Of a stretch of 44,836 bases of DNA, positions 15,520 through 24,018 are shown piece by piece. The position numbers and the translations under genes were made by a program. The notes under the pieces were generated by a model, which was not told the DNA's origin, did not search any database, and saw only the letters and a program-made list of their open reading frames with translations. The DNA comes from Actinophytocola sp. (GTDB taxonomy: Bacteria; Actinomycetota; Actinomycetes; Mycobacteriales; Pseudonocardiaceae): positions 1 through 44,836 of the forward strand of contig WHSS01000011.1 of NCBI GenBank assembly GCA_009379975.1, given 5' to 3'. The first letter of the stretch is position 1; each line of letters begins with the position of its first letter.

Positions 15520-17094
15520 TCACGGCAGGCCGAGCTTGGCCCGGCACGCGGGCCATGCGCTGTAGTTGCCCCTGGCGTCGCGCAGCTTGATCGCGATTTC
15601 GATCTGCTGCTCCCGGGAGGCCTGGTGCGGGTAAGCCGCGTACTCGTCGCCGCCGTAGGCGTCCCAGGTCCGCTTGTCGAACTGCAGGCCGCCGTAGTAG
15701 CCGTTGCCGGTGTTGATCGACCAGTTGCTGGTGGACTCGCAGTGCGCGAGGCGGTCCCACACCGCCTCATCGTCGAGCAGCGGCTGCTTGGTGCCGACCC
15801 GCACCACCTTGGTCTCGGGCTTCTCGAGGAGCTTGCTCTTGAGCTCTTCCCGGTCGACCTCGACGTTGTTCCGCTTCGTAATGCGGTAGGTGACCAGCCG
15901 CTCGCCGTCCTTGCCCGGCTTCTCGACCTTTTCCTTGCCTACCTCGAGCTCGGGGTCGTCGATCCGCTTGACCGGCGCCTCGATCGTCTCCTTGATGTCG
16001 ACCACGGAGCTGCCGGTGCGGTTGATGTGGATCTCGGAGCCGTCGGAGAGCTTGCGATCGAGGCCCTTCGCGACCTCGTCCTTCTTGCCCAGCTTGAGCT
16101 CCTCCATGGTCAGGAACTCGCCGACCGTCACCGCGTGCGTGGTCAGCTTGCGTGCCTTGTTCCCACCGTCGTAGAGCTTGACTTCCTTGAGGGTCTTGAG
16201 CTCCAGCGTCATGCCGTCGAGCGGCACACCGCCATCACGGGGCGCGGAGAGCCATGCGCCGTTGCTGAGGTGCTTGGTCATCCCGAGCTGGTCCAGCGCG
16301 CCCTCGACGGTCGTCGCGCGGACCCACGTCTCGCGCGGCTTTCCGTCGACGACGAGATCGAGCTGGCGGCCACGCTCGAGCTTGATGACGCCGCCGTTGC
16401 CGACCGGGGCGCTTGGCGCGGGCGAGAGGGCGTCGTGCTCGCCGAGCTTGATGCCCGCGGAATCGAGCGCTTCGCCGACCGTCGACCCGTAGGTGTTGAC
16501 CGACTGCTGCTTGCCGTCGACGGTGATCGTGACGCTCTTGTTCATCGCGAGCGCGGCGGCACCACCACCTGTCAGGGTCAGGAGGATGGCGACGACGGCG
16601 CCCCGGAGAAACCGGCGCTTCCACGTCTTGGTCGCGACCTCGAGTACCCGCTCCGGCTCCTCGTCCGGCTCCCGGCGATGCGCGCCCGTGCGGTCCTGGG
16701 AGAACTCCTCCGGCACGTAGTCGGGGATGACCGGGAGGATCGTCGTCTCGGCGTTGATCAGCCGGATGAGCTGGTCGACATCGACATCGAAGTCCCGCAG
16801 CATGTCTTCGGCCTGCGGGCCGAGCGCTACGTGCACGTCGTGCGGCGTTACCGAGGGGGCCCCGGAGTATTCCGGGCCGTCTTCGTCGTAGTCCGGCCAG
16901 CCGGCGAAGTAGTCGTTGTTCGACCAGCCGGAGTAGTCATGCCGAGGCGGCTGGTAGTAGTCGTGCCGATACGGCTGGTCGTAGTCGTTCCGGTATGGCT
17001 GGCCGTGGTCGTTCTGGTACGGCCGGTCAAGCTGAGCGAGCCCGCCCCTCGCCCTCGCGTGGCGCGGTCGGGTGCGCCACCCATCAACAGTCAC
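15520..17094 (-). CDS. rpfB: Resuscitation-promoting factor RpfB (DUF348-G5-Rpf)
   Basis: This 524-residue cell-wall lytic protein promotes regrowth from dormancy. The order is: a cytoplasmic Tyr/Asp-rich tail with four 8-residue repeats (about 25-56), an acidic segment, and one membrane anchor ([20 protein letters not shown]). Then come three DUF348 modules (starting at [18 protein letters not shown] and [10 protein letters not shown]), a G5 domain (from [19 protein letters not shown]) and a C-terminal Rpf domain. The Rpf domain carries [20 protein letters not shown], with the catalytic Glu after Cys, and a second Cys in [11 protein letters not shown]. The GTG at 17094 is preceded by AAAGGGATCGG; an ATG further upstream is possible. 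The long N-terminal tail is unusual compared with mycobacterial RpfB. Confidence 0.93.
   Translation of the reverse strand: MTVDGWRTRPRHARARGGLAQLDRPYQNDHGQPYRNDYDQPYRHDYYQPPRHDYSGWSNNDYFAGWPDYDEDGPEYSGAPSVTPHDVHVALGPQAEDMLRDFDVDVDQLIRLINAETTILPVIPDYVPEEFSQDRTGAHRREPDEEPERVLEVATKTWKRRFLRGAVVAILLTLTGGGAAALAMNKSVTITVDGKQQSVNTYGSTVGEALDSAGIKLGEHDALSPAPSAPVGNGGVIKLERGRQLDLVVDGKPRETWVRATTVEGALDQLGMTKHLSNGAWLSAPRDGGVPLDGMTLELKTLKEVKLYDGGNKARKLTTHAVTVGEFLTMEELKLGKKDEVAKGLDRKLSDGSEIHINRTGSSVVDIKETIEAPVKRIDDPELEVGKEKVEKPGKDGERLVTYRITKRNNVEVDREELKSKLLEKPETKVVRVGTKQPLLDDEAVWDRLAHCESTSNWSINTGNGYYGGLQFDKRTWDAYGGDEYAAYPHQASREQQIEIAIKLRDARGNYSAWPACRAKLGLP
16927..17022 (-). repeat. In-frame tandem repeat, four 24-bp units, in rpfB
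   Basis: Four consecutive 24-bp units encode [24 protein letters not shown] and PPRHDYSG. The unit length is a multiple of three, so copy number could vary between strains without breaking the frame. The encoded segment precedes the membrane anchor and is predicted to be cytoplasmic. Confidence 0.8.
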
Positions 17095-17286
17095 GGAGCC
17101 GATCCCTTTCGCGAAGCGGTCTTCCTCTGCGCACACGCTGGTACGCATGCGTTTTCGGACTCCCGCAGCCGACGTCTTGCGGCACCAGCTCTTGTCCGTG
17201 CCACGTATCCCCGACGTGCACCGACGCGACTGTGGGTCCTTGAAGTGGAAACGGTGTGTCCGCAACCACTTGCTACGGTCACGGGA

Positions 17287-17314
17287 CTGTAACGGACGCC
17301 ACGGTCGCGTGCAA
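17287..17314 (-). promoter_or_regulatory. Possible rpfB promoter
   Basis: On the minus strand TTGCAC (17314-17309) and TTACAG (17292-17287) are separated by 16 bp. They lie about 190 bp upstream of the rpfB start, leaving a long leader. In M. tuberculosis the rpfB leader has been described as an RNA switch. I see no match here to the ydaO class found on some actinobacterial rpf genes. Confidence 0.3.
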
Positions 17315-17368
17315 ACACCCCCCGCAGTGTCGTGAGGTTCCTCACTCGCTCGTGTGGAGTAACGGGGG

Positions 17369-18223
17369 TCACTGCTTGTTGCAATGCGTTGATCCCAATA
17401 TCACGGACGGTAGAGAAAAGACGCGCTCGGCCGTGTCACGGACCGCGGCCGCCAACTCAGGCACGCCCTCCTGCCGCAGGTCAGCGAGGTCTCGCACGGT
17501 GTAAGCCACGCAGTACGGCTCGTTCGGCCTGCCCCGGAACGGGTGCGGCGTGAGGAACGGCGCGTCAGTTTCGACCAGCAGCTGATCGCCCGGCACCAGC
17601 CGGGCGGCCTCGCGCAGCGCTCGCGCGTTGCGGAAGGTCACCGGCCCCGCGAACGAGAGCACGTAACCCGCGTCCACGCAGCGGCGAGCGACGCCGGCAT
17701 CGCCGGAGAAGCAGTGGAAGATCACCGTCTCAGGCGCCCCCTCCTCGTCCAGGATGCGCAGGACGTCCTCGTGCGCGTCCCTGTCGTGGATCATCAACGG
17801 TTTGCCCAGCCGCTTCGCCAGATCGATGTGCCAGCGAAACGCGGCCTGCTGCGCCTCAGGCGGCGCGTAGTCCCAGTAGTAGTCCAGCCCGGTCTCACCG
17901 ACCGCGACGACGCGGGGCTGGGCAGCGAGGCGCTCCACCTCCGCACGCACCTCAGTGCCGAAATCCGAGGTGCGCGTCGGATGGATGGCAACGGCCGCGA
18001 ACACCCGGTCGTCCCACGTGGCCGCTTCGGCCGCCCAGCGCGCCGCGGCGAGGTCGTCGGAGACCGTCACGACGCGCGTCACGCCCGCCGCGACGGCTCG
18101 GTCGACGATCGCGGCGACATCGGCCGCCGTCTCGGCGCCACAGGCATCCAGGTGGGTATGCGCGTCCACCACGTCGACCGGGAGTCGCTCCGGCACCGGC
18201 GGGCGCTCCCGCTGCTTACTCAT
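17369..18223 (-). CDS. tatD: TatD family metal-dependent hydrolase / DNase
   Basis: This 284-residue TIM-barrel hydrolase belongs to the TatD family, whose members act as 3'-5' exonucleases on DNA/RNA. The metal-binding motifs are in order: DAHTHLD near the N-terminus, GETGLDYYW, the IHDRDAHEDVL segment, IFHCFSGD and LVETDAPFLTPHPFRGRPN. It starts at the ATG at 18223, 33 bp after the metG stop, so it shares a transcript with metG, a common actinobacterial order. The following gene is rpfB with a 274-bp gap. Confidence 0.94.
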   Translation of the reverse strand: MSKQRERPPVPERLPVDVVDAHTHLDACGAETAADVAAIVDRAVAAGVTRVVTVSDDLAAARWAAEAATWDDRVFAAVAIHPTRTSDFGTEVRAEVERLAAQPRVVAVGETGLDYYWDYAPPEAQQAAFRWHIDLAKRLGKPLMIHDRDAHEDVLRILDEEGAPETVIFHCFSGDAGVARRCVDAGYVLSFAGPVTFRNARALREAARLVPGDQLLVETDAPFLTPHPFRGRPNEPYCVAYTVRDLADLRQEGVPELAAAVRDTAERVFSLPSVILGSTHCNKQ

Positions 18224-18256
18224 CGTCCCTGCGCACCCCGGCGGCGAAGTGCCGCC

Positions 18257-20059
18257 TCACTCCGGCGCGATCGGGGCCCAGGAAGGCCCGGTCTCGGCGA
18301 GCTTGGGGTCCAGCTTCGCGAACAGCGGGCGCGGCTTGGCCAGCGGACGGCCCACCTCGATCGGCGCCGACTCCCACCGCGCCTGCTCGGCGCCGTAGTC
18401 CCCGGTGAGGATCGGGTAGGAGCTATCGGGCGTGTCGAGGTCTTCGACCTCGCGTAGCTCCGGCTGGGTCGCCCACACCCCGCTGCCGCCCAGCGCCTCG
18501 TGCACCTGCTGCGCCGAATGCGGCAGGAACGGCGTCAGCAGCGCGTTGGCGTCGGAGACGACCTGCAGCGCGGTGTGCAGCACGGTGTCCCGGCGGCTCG
18601 GGTCGTCGCCGAGCTTCCAGGGCTCCTGCTCGGAGAGGTACCGGTTGGCCGCCGTCACCACGCGCATCGCCTCCGACGAGGCCTGCTTGAACCGGGAACG
18701 CTCCAGGTGCGCGCCGACGGTGTCGAATGCCGCCGCGGACAGCGCCGTGAGCTCGGCGTCGGCCTGCTGCGGCGCCGTCGGCCGGGGCACCGCGCCGACG
18801 TTCTTATGCGCCATCGAGATCGACCGGTTGACCAGGTTGCCCCACTCGTTGGCCAGCTCGAAATTGGTCCGCCGGATGAACTCTTCCCAGGTGAAGTCCA
18901 CGTCCTGGGTCTCGGGGCCGGCGGTCGAGATGAAGTACCGCAGCGCGTCGGCGCCGAACTCCTCGAGGAACTCGTGCACGTAGATGACCGTGCCGCGCGA
19001 GGTGGAGAACTTCGAGCCGCTCATGGTGAGGAACTCGCTGGAGACCACCTCGGTCGGCAGGTTCAGCGTGCCGAACGCGCCCGGCTGCCCGCCAGGGGAG
19101 ACGCTGCCGCCGGCTCCGTTGTATCCCAGCAGTAGCGACGGCCAGATCAGCGAGTGGAAGACGATGTTGTCCTTGCCCATGAAGTAGTAGCTACGGGCGT
19201 CGCCGCTCCAGTACTCCCGCCACGCGTCGGGATCGCCCGTGCGGCGGGCCCACTCGACGCTGGCCGACAGGTAACCGATCACCGCGTCGAACCACACGTA
19301 GAACCGCTTCATCGGCGCGTCCCGCCAGCCGTCGAGCGGTACCCGCACGCCCCAGTCGAGATCGCGGGTGATCGCGCGCGGCCGCAGGTCGTCGAGCAGG
19401 TTCTGGCTGAATTTGAGGACGTTCGGCCGCCACTGAGTGCGGGTGGACAGCCAGCCACCCAGCGCCTCGGTGAACGCGGGCAGGTCGAGGAACAGGTGCT
19501 CGGTCTCGATGAACTCCGGCTTCTCGCCGTTGATCCGCGAGACCGGGTTGATCAGGTCCGCGGGGTCGAGCTGGTTACCGCAGTTGTCGCACTGGTCGCC
19601 ACGCGCGCCGTCATAGCCGCAGATCGGGCAGGTGCCTTCGATGTAACGGTCGGGCAGCGTGCGGCCGGTGGACGGGCTGACGGCGCCGAGCTGGGTCTTG
19701 GCGACGACGTAGCCGTTGCGGTACAGACCGAGGAAGAGATCCTGCACGACCCGGTGATGGTTACCGGTGGTGGTGCGGGTGAACAGGTCGTAGGACAGGC
19801 CGAGCCCCTGCAGGTCCGTCGCGATCTGCAGGTTGTACTTGTCGGCCGCCTGCCGCGGCGTCATGCCCTCTTTGTCGGCCTGCACCTGGATCGGCGTGCC
19901 GTGCTCGTCGGTGCCGCTGATCATGAGCACCCGGTTGCCCGCCATGCGCTGGTAGCGCGAGAAGACGTCGGAGGGAACTCCGAACCCGGACACATGGCCG
20001 ATGTGGCGGGGGCCGTTGGCGTAAGGCCAGGCCACCGCGGTCAACACTGGGGTGCTCAT
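18257..20059 (-). CDS. metG: Methionyl-tRNA synthetase
   Basis: This 600-residue class I synthetase charges tRNA-Met. The HIGH motif is within [13 protein letters not shown] (HIGH at 19-22). The zinc knuckle CPIC...CDNC uses Cys 144, 147, 157 and 160. The KMSKS loop is [10 protein letters not shown], a known variant form. The anticodon-binding helical domain follows, with the Trp-containing [13 protein letters not shown]. There is no C-terminal EMAP/Trbp111 extension. It starts at the ATG at 20059, divergent from pabB. No SAM riboswitch or T-box is visible in the 106-bp gap. Confidence 0.96.
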   Translation of the reverse strand: MSTPVLTAVAWPYANGPRHIGHVSGFGVPSDVFSRYQRMAGNRVLMISGTDEHGTPIQVQADKEGMTPRQAADKYNLQIATDLQGLGLSYDLFTRTTTGNHHRVVQDLFLGLYRNGYVVAKTQLGAVSPSTGRTLPDRYIEGTCPICGYDGARGDQCDNCGNQLDPADLINPVSRINGEKPEFIETEHLFLDLPAFTEALGGWLSTRTQWRPNVLKFSQNLLDDLRPRAITRDLDWGVRVPLDGWRDAPMKRFYVWFDAVIGYLSASVEWARRTGDPDAWREYWSGDARSYYFMGKDNIVFHSLIWPSLLLGYNGAGGSVSPGGQPGAFGTLNLPTEVVSSEFLTMSGSKFSTSRGTVIYVHEFLEEFGADALRYFISTAGPETQDVDFTWEEFIRRTNFELANEWGNLVNRSISMAHKNVGAVPRPTAPQQADAELTALSAAAFDTVGAHLERSRFKQASSEAMRVVTAANRYLSEQEPWKLGDDPSRRDTVLHTALQVVSDANALLTPFLPHSAQQVHEALGGSGVWATQPELREVEDLDTPDSSYPILTGDYGAEQARWESAPIEVGRPLAKPRPLFAKLDPKLAETGPSWAPIAPE

Positions 20060-20165
20060 GTCGATTCAGCCTACGGAAGCCGCGCCGCCGCCTTGCAACG
20101 ACGGTAGGCGTTTCCGATTGCCACCCGCGGCGCGGAGGTGGAGCGACAAGGGCGAGGATGGCCTC

Positions 20166-21470
20166 ATGCGGTTGGAATGCAGGCGGCTCAGCGGCGACGC
20201 GCCGCCCGAGCGGGTGCTCACACTGCTCGACGCGCGTGCCCGGCGCCTCGGCCTGCCGCAGCCCGCCGCGCTCATCGGAGACTGGTTCGGCTCTCGTGCC
20301 GTTCTCGCCCCCACCGTCGCCATCACGCCGGTCTTCGGTGTCGACGAGGCTTTCGCGATACCGGCGAGTACATACCCGATCCCGGCAGCCGATGGCGCGA
20401 TCGGTGGCGGTTGGTTCGGGTATCTCGGCTATGACCTGACCGACCCGTCCCGGCGAGCAGGCCCGCTGCCCGCCGCCGCATGGGGCTGGGCAGACCACGT
20501 GCTCCGGCTCGACCGGCACGGCCAGTGGTGGTTCGAGGCGCTGGTGGGCGAGACCGAGCCCCGGCCTGATCCCGGCGTGCTCGCCGACGAGCTCGGCGCA
20601 CTGCTCGCCCAGCCTGCTCAGGACGCCGTTTCCGCCTGCTGGACACCGGTTACGCTGCGCAGGCCCGACGGCGGCACGCACACCAAGGCGGTGCGCGCCT
20701 GCATCGACGCGATCGAGGCGGGCGAGCTCTTCCAGGCCAACATCTGTTCCCGCTTCCACGGCGTGTTCGACGGCTCCGCCGCGGCGTTGTTCGCCGAAGG
20801 TGTGCGAACGCTGCGGCCCCGGCGTGGCGCGTATCTGGCGGGCGATTGGGGCACCGTGGTCTCCCTGTCGCCGGAGCTGTTCCTCGCCAGGGAAGGCCGC
20901 CTGGTGCGGTCGACGCCCATCAAGGGCACGCTGCCCCGCCGCGGCAGGAGCGACGACGGCAACGCCGAACTGCTTCGGCGCTCCGAAAAGGACGTGGCCG
21001 AGAACGTGATGATCACCGACCTGGTGCGCAACGACCTCGGCCGGGTCAGCGCGGTCGGCACCGTCACCGTGCCGGAGCTGCTCACGGTGACCGAGGCACC
21101 CGGGGTGTGGCACCTGGAGTCCACCGTCCAAGGGCGGCTTGCCGACGGCATCGACGACGCGGACCTGCTCCGCGCGGCCTTCCCGCCGGGATCGGTCACC
21201 GGCGCGCCGAAGCTGCGCGCGCTCGATGAGATCGCCGAGCTCGAGCCGCATCCGCGTGGGGTGTACTGCGGTGCGGCGGGACTGGCATCGCCCGTCGCCG
21301 GAATGGCGCTCAACGTCGCGATCCGGACCTTCGAGCTGGCTGCGGGCACGATCGCGCTCGGTGTCGGCGGCGGGATCACCGCGCTGTCGGATCCGGAGCT
21401 CGAATGGCAGGAGTGCTTACACAAGGCCGCGCCGTTGGAAAAACTCCTTCGCGCCGACGGACGGAATTAG
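20166..21470 (+). CDS. pabB: Aminodeoxychorismate synthase component I
   Basis: This 434-residue chorismate-binding enzyme aminates chorismate to 4-amino-4-deoxychorismate in the folate pathway, using ammonia from a PabA-type glutaminase not encoded here. The conserved C-terminal chorismate-binding core includes ELFQANICSRF, STPIKGTLPRRG, DLVRNDLGRV, ESTVQGRL and FPPGSVTGAPKLRALD. The ATG at 20166 is preceded by AAGGGCGAGG. A longer frame from 20052 overlaps the metG start and is unlikely. An anthranilate synthase is the main alternative, but neither trpG nor other trp genes are adjacent, and the position matches pabB next to metS in M. tuberculosis. Confidence 0.9.
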   Translation: MRLECRRLSGDAPPERVLTLLDARARRLGLPQPAALIGDWFGSRAVLAPTVAITPVFGVDEAFAIPASTYPIPAADGAIGGGWFGYLGYDLTDPSRRAGPLPAAAWGWADHVLRLDRHGQWWFEALVGETEPRPDPGVLADELGALLAQPAQDAVSACWTPVTLRRPDGGTHTKAVRACIDAIEAGELFQANICSRFHGVFDGSAAALFAEGVRTLRPRRGAYLAGDWGTVVSLSPELFLAREGRLVRSTPIKGTLPRRGRSDDGNAELLRRSEKDVAENVMITDLVRNDLGRVSAVGTVTVPELLTVTEAPGVWHLESTVQGRLADGIDDADLLRAAFPPGSVTGAPKLRALDEIAELEPHPRGVYCGAAGLASPVAGMALNVAIRTFELAAGTIALGVGGGITALSDPELEWQECLHKAAPLEKLLRADGRN

Positions 21471-21511
21471 CGGACACTCACCGGTGTTGCACGCCTAACG
21501 AGGAGGGCCGC

Positions 21512-22774
21512 ATGTCGACGACGCCGGGCAATGCCGTTGCCAGCCCGACGCTTCCTCGTGAAGTGTGGGTGCTGGTTTCGGCGAACGTACTCATCGCGGC
21601 GGGCTTCGGCGTCGTCGCGCCCGCGATCCCCCTGTTCGCCTCGAGCTTCAACGTCAGCGTCAGCGCGGCATCGTTCGTGATCAGTGCGTTCGCCGCGGCG
21701 AGGCTGCTCTTCGCCCCCGCCGCGGGCAAGCTCATCAGCAGCCTCGGCGAGCGGCGTGTCTACCTGTCGGGCCTGCTCATCGTCGCGCTGTCCACCGGGG
21801 CGACCGCTTTCGCGGACAGCTACGCCCAGCTACTGATCTTCCGCTCGGCGGGCGGCATCGGATCGACGATGTTCACCGTCTCCGCGGTCGCGCTGCTCAT
21901 CCACCTCACGCCGCCGACGCTGCGGGGCAGGGCATCGGGCCTGTTCGGCACCGGCTTCCTGCTCGGCAATGTGATCGGCCCGCTCGCCGGCAGCGGTCTC
22001 ATCGCCATCAGCCTCAAGGCGCCGTTCCTGTTCTACGCCGTCGCCTTGATCGTCACGACCCTGTTCGTCTGGTTGCTGCTGCGCAACTCGACGCTGATCG
22101 CGGCCACCGACAGCGATGACACACCCGCATTGACGTTGCGGGAGGCGTTGGGTGATCACGTGTACCGCTCGGCGTTGCTGGCCAACTTCTCGTTCGGCTG
22201 GATGGTGTTCGGCGTACGCGTCGCGCTGGTGCCGTTGTTCCTGGTCCAGGTGCTGCACCAGGAAGAGGCCTTCGCCGGGATCGCCTTCGGCGTGTTCGCG
22301 GCGGCCAACGTCGTCATGCTGCTGATCTCGGGCAAGCTCGCCGACACCATCGGGCGCAAGCCGCTCGTGCTGACCGGGCTGACGGTGGCCGCGGGCGGAA
22401 CGATCTGGCTCGGCTTCACCGAATCGGTGCTGGAGTTCATGATCGCGACGGTCATCGCGGGCATCGGCGCCGGCGTGCTCACCCCGCCCAAGCACGCCAC
22501 CGTCGCCGATGTCGTCGGTTCGAAGGGTCGCGGCGGCCCGGTGCTGGCCACCTTCCAGATGTCGGCCGACGTCGGCGCGATCCTGGGGCCGATCCTGGCG
22601 GGCACCCTCGCGCAGCACGTGTCCTTCGGAGCGGCGTTCGCGCTGACCGGCGCGCTGCTGCTGGTGGCAGCGGTGGTGTGGCTGCCCGCCCGCGAAACAC
22701 TGCCGTCGAAGGAAACCGAACATCGCCCGACGCCGGAGCAGGCCTGCGAGTTCGAGGCCCAGAGCCAGCCCTAG
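21512..22774 (+). CDS. MFS transporter, probable drug/metabolite exporter
   Basis: This 420-residue membrane protein has about 12 hydrophobic segments. The first is WVLVSANVLIAAGFGVVAPAI. The loop 2-3 signature is degenerate (GKLISSLGERRVYLSG), and a second copy occurs midway (GKLADTIGRKPLVLTG), typical of major facilitator proteins. It starts at the ATG at 21512 behind a strong AGGAGG. It lies 41 bp after pabB and may be co-transcribed. The C-terminal tail is hydrophilic and Glu-rich. The substrate cannot be told from sequence. The family is most like the multidrug/arabinose-efflux branch. Confidence 0.88.
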   Translation: MSTTPGNAVASPTLPREVWVLVSANVLIAAGFGVVAPAIPLFASSFNVSVSAASFVISAFAAARLLFAPAAGKLISSLGERRVYLSGLLIVALSTGATAFADSYAQLLIFRSAGGIGSTMFTVSAVALLIHLTPPTLRGRASGLFGTGFLLGNVIGPLAGSGLIAISLKAPFLFYAVALIVTTLFVWLLLRNSTLIAATDSDDTPALTLREALGDHVYRSALLANFSFGWMVFGVRVALVPLFLVQVLHQEEAFAGIAFGVFAAANVVMLLISGKLADTIGRKPLVLTGLTVAAGGTIWLGFTESVLEFMIATVIAGIGAGVLTPPKHATVADVVGSKGRGGPVLATFQMSADVGAILGPILAGTLAQHVSFGAAFALTGALLLVAAVVWLPARETLPSKETEHRPTPEQACEFEAQSQP

Positions 22775-22825
22775 CCCCAAAGCTAGTGGCTGCGCGATCC
22801 CGGTGGGTGGCGGGGTGGCAGCAGG

Positions 22826-22880
22826 GGAGCCCAAGGTGGCCTTGGGCGCCATATAGGCACCCAAGGCCACAGTGGCTCCG
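22826..22880 (-). repeat. Extragenic palindromic element, family 2, copy 4
   Basis: Plus-strand reading: GAGCCCAAGGTGGCCTTGGG, CGCCATATAGGCACC, then CAAGGCCACAGTGGCTCC. The arms pair over roughly 20 bp around an ATATA centre. It is inverted relative to the copies at 6721 and 14561. It lies between the convergent MFS and rsmI genes, where it could terminate both. Confidence 0.75.
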
Positions 22881-22939
22881 CCCGGGAACTACGCAATAGG
22901 GACGATGAGGTCGAGTTAGTGCGGTCAACAAAGCGTCTT

Positions 22940-23803
22940 TCAGCGCGTGGGTTTACGGGCGGCGAGCGCGGCGTCGTAAAGCTGCTTGCTCGACACCCCG
23001 TGTGCGGCGGCCAGCTCACCGGCGACGGCCTTCATGCGCTCGCCGGCGTCCACCCTGGCCAGTACGCGTCCGACCAGGTCCGCCATGTCGGCCTCGCGCG
23101 GCGCCGCCCCCGCCAGCACCACGGTGATCTCGCCTCGGACGCCGCCGGCGGCCCAGTCGGCCAGCTCGGTGAGGGTGCCCCGGCGCACCTCTTCGTAGGG
23201 CTTGGTCAGCTCCCGGCACACCGCCGCCTGCCGCTGCCCGCCCAGCACCCGCACCGCGTCGGCCAGCGTGCTCGCCAGCCGGTGCGGCGACTCGAAGAAC
23301 ACCGCGGTCCGCGGCTCGTCGAGCAGCGTGGCGAGGAACTTCTGCCGCTCCCCCGGTTTGCGCGGCGCGAATCCGTCGAAGCAGAACCTGTCCGACGCCA
23401 GCCCGGAGAGCGCGAGCGCGGTGGTCACCGCGGACGGGCCGGGCAAGCAGGTCACCGGCAGCTCCTCGGCGACGCAGGCCGCCACAAGGGAGAACCCCGG
23501 ATCGGACACGCTGGGCATACCGGCGTCGGTCACCAGCAACACCGTCTGGCCCGCGCGCACCGCCGCGACCAGGCCCGGTACCCGGGAGACCTCGACGGCG
23601 TCGTAGAAGCTGACCACCCGGCCGCTCGGCTTGGCCCCCAGCGCCGCGGCGAGGGAACGGGTACGGCGAGTGTCCTCCGCCGCGATGACATCGGCGGTGG
23701 CCAGCGCCTCGATCAGGCGGGCGGAGGCGTCGCGGGAGTCGCCGAGCGGGGTCGCGGCGAGCACCAGTCTGCCGGTCTCGCCCTCAGCTGTTGGGGTCTG
23801 CAC
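22940..23803 (-). CDS. rsmI: 16S rRNA (cytidine-1402-2'-O)-methyltransferase
   Basis: This 287-residue tetrapyrrole-methylase-fold enzyme 2'-O-methylates C1402 of 16S rRNA. Characteristic segments are RLVLAATPLGDSRDAS, VIAAEDTRRT, LLVTDAGMPSVSDPG, CLPGPSAVTTALALSG and FFESPHRLASTL. The GTG at 23803 (VQTPTAEGETG) sits 5 bp after GGAGG. Upstream sequence in the same frame is the structured leader, not conserved protein. The gene is divergent from pmt, as in M. tuberculosis Rv1003/Rv1002c. Confidence 0.94.
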   Translation of the reverse strand: MQTPTAEGETGRLVLAATPLGDSRDASARLIEALATADVIAAEDTRRTRSLAAALGAKPSGRVVSFYDAVEVSRVPGLVAAVRAGQTVLLVTDAGMPSVSDPGFSLVAACVAEELPVTCLPGPSAVTTALALSGLASDRFCFDGFAPRKPGERQKFLATLLDEPRTAVFFESPHRLASTLADAVRVLGGQRQAAVCRELTKPYEEVRRGTLTELADWAAGGVRGEITVVLAGAAPREADMADLVGRVLARVDAGERMKAVAGELAAAHGVSSKQLYDAALAARKPTR

Positions 23804-23822
23804 GCCTCCACCTTTGCACGGA

Positions 23823-23962
23823 GGGCTATTCAAACTCGACGGCACCGCAGCCACGCCGTGAGCTGGACCTCCGAGTGCATCAGGTGACCATGTCCGGCCC
23901 GTTCGAACGGTCGAGGAAGCAACCACGACGGTGAAGTGACCAGCCTCCCCTTTGAATAGCCC
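23823..23962. repeat. Perfect 12-bp inverted repeat in the rsmI-pmt divergent region
   Basis: GGGCTATTCAAA at 23823-23834 is matched exactly by TTTGAATAGCCC at 23951-23962, 116 bp apart. In an rsmI transcript starting upstream of 23962, the arms could pair. One arm then ends 20 bp before the start codon. Alternatively both may be binding sites for one regulator of the two divergent genes. Confidence 0.6.
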
Positions 23963-24018
23963 GACTTTGGATAAGACACACGCACCGGGCACGTCGATCT
24001 CACACCCGCCCGCATAGC

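Noticed and set aside
17095..17368. ydaO (c-di-AMP) riboswitch in the rpfB leader
   Set aside because: I looked because some actinobacterial rpf genes carry one, but the conserved GGGGGACCCA/AACCCGUCAG-like blocks are absent on the minus strand.
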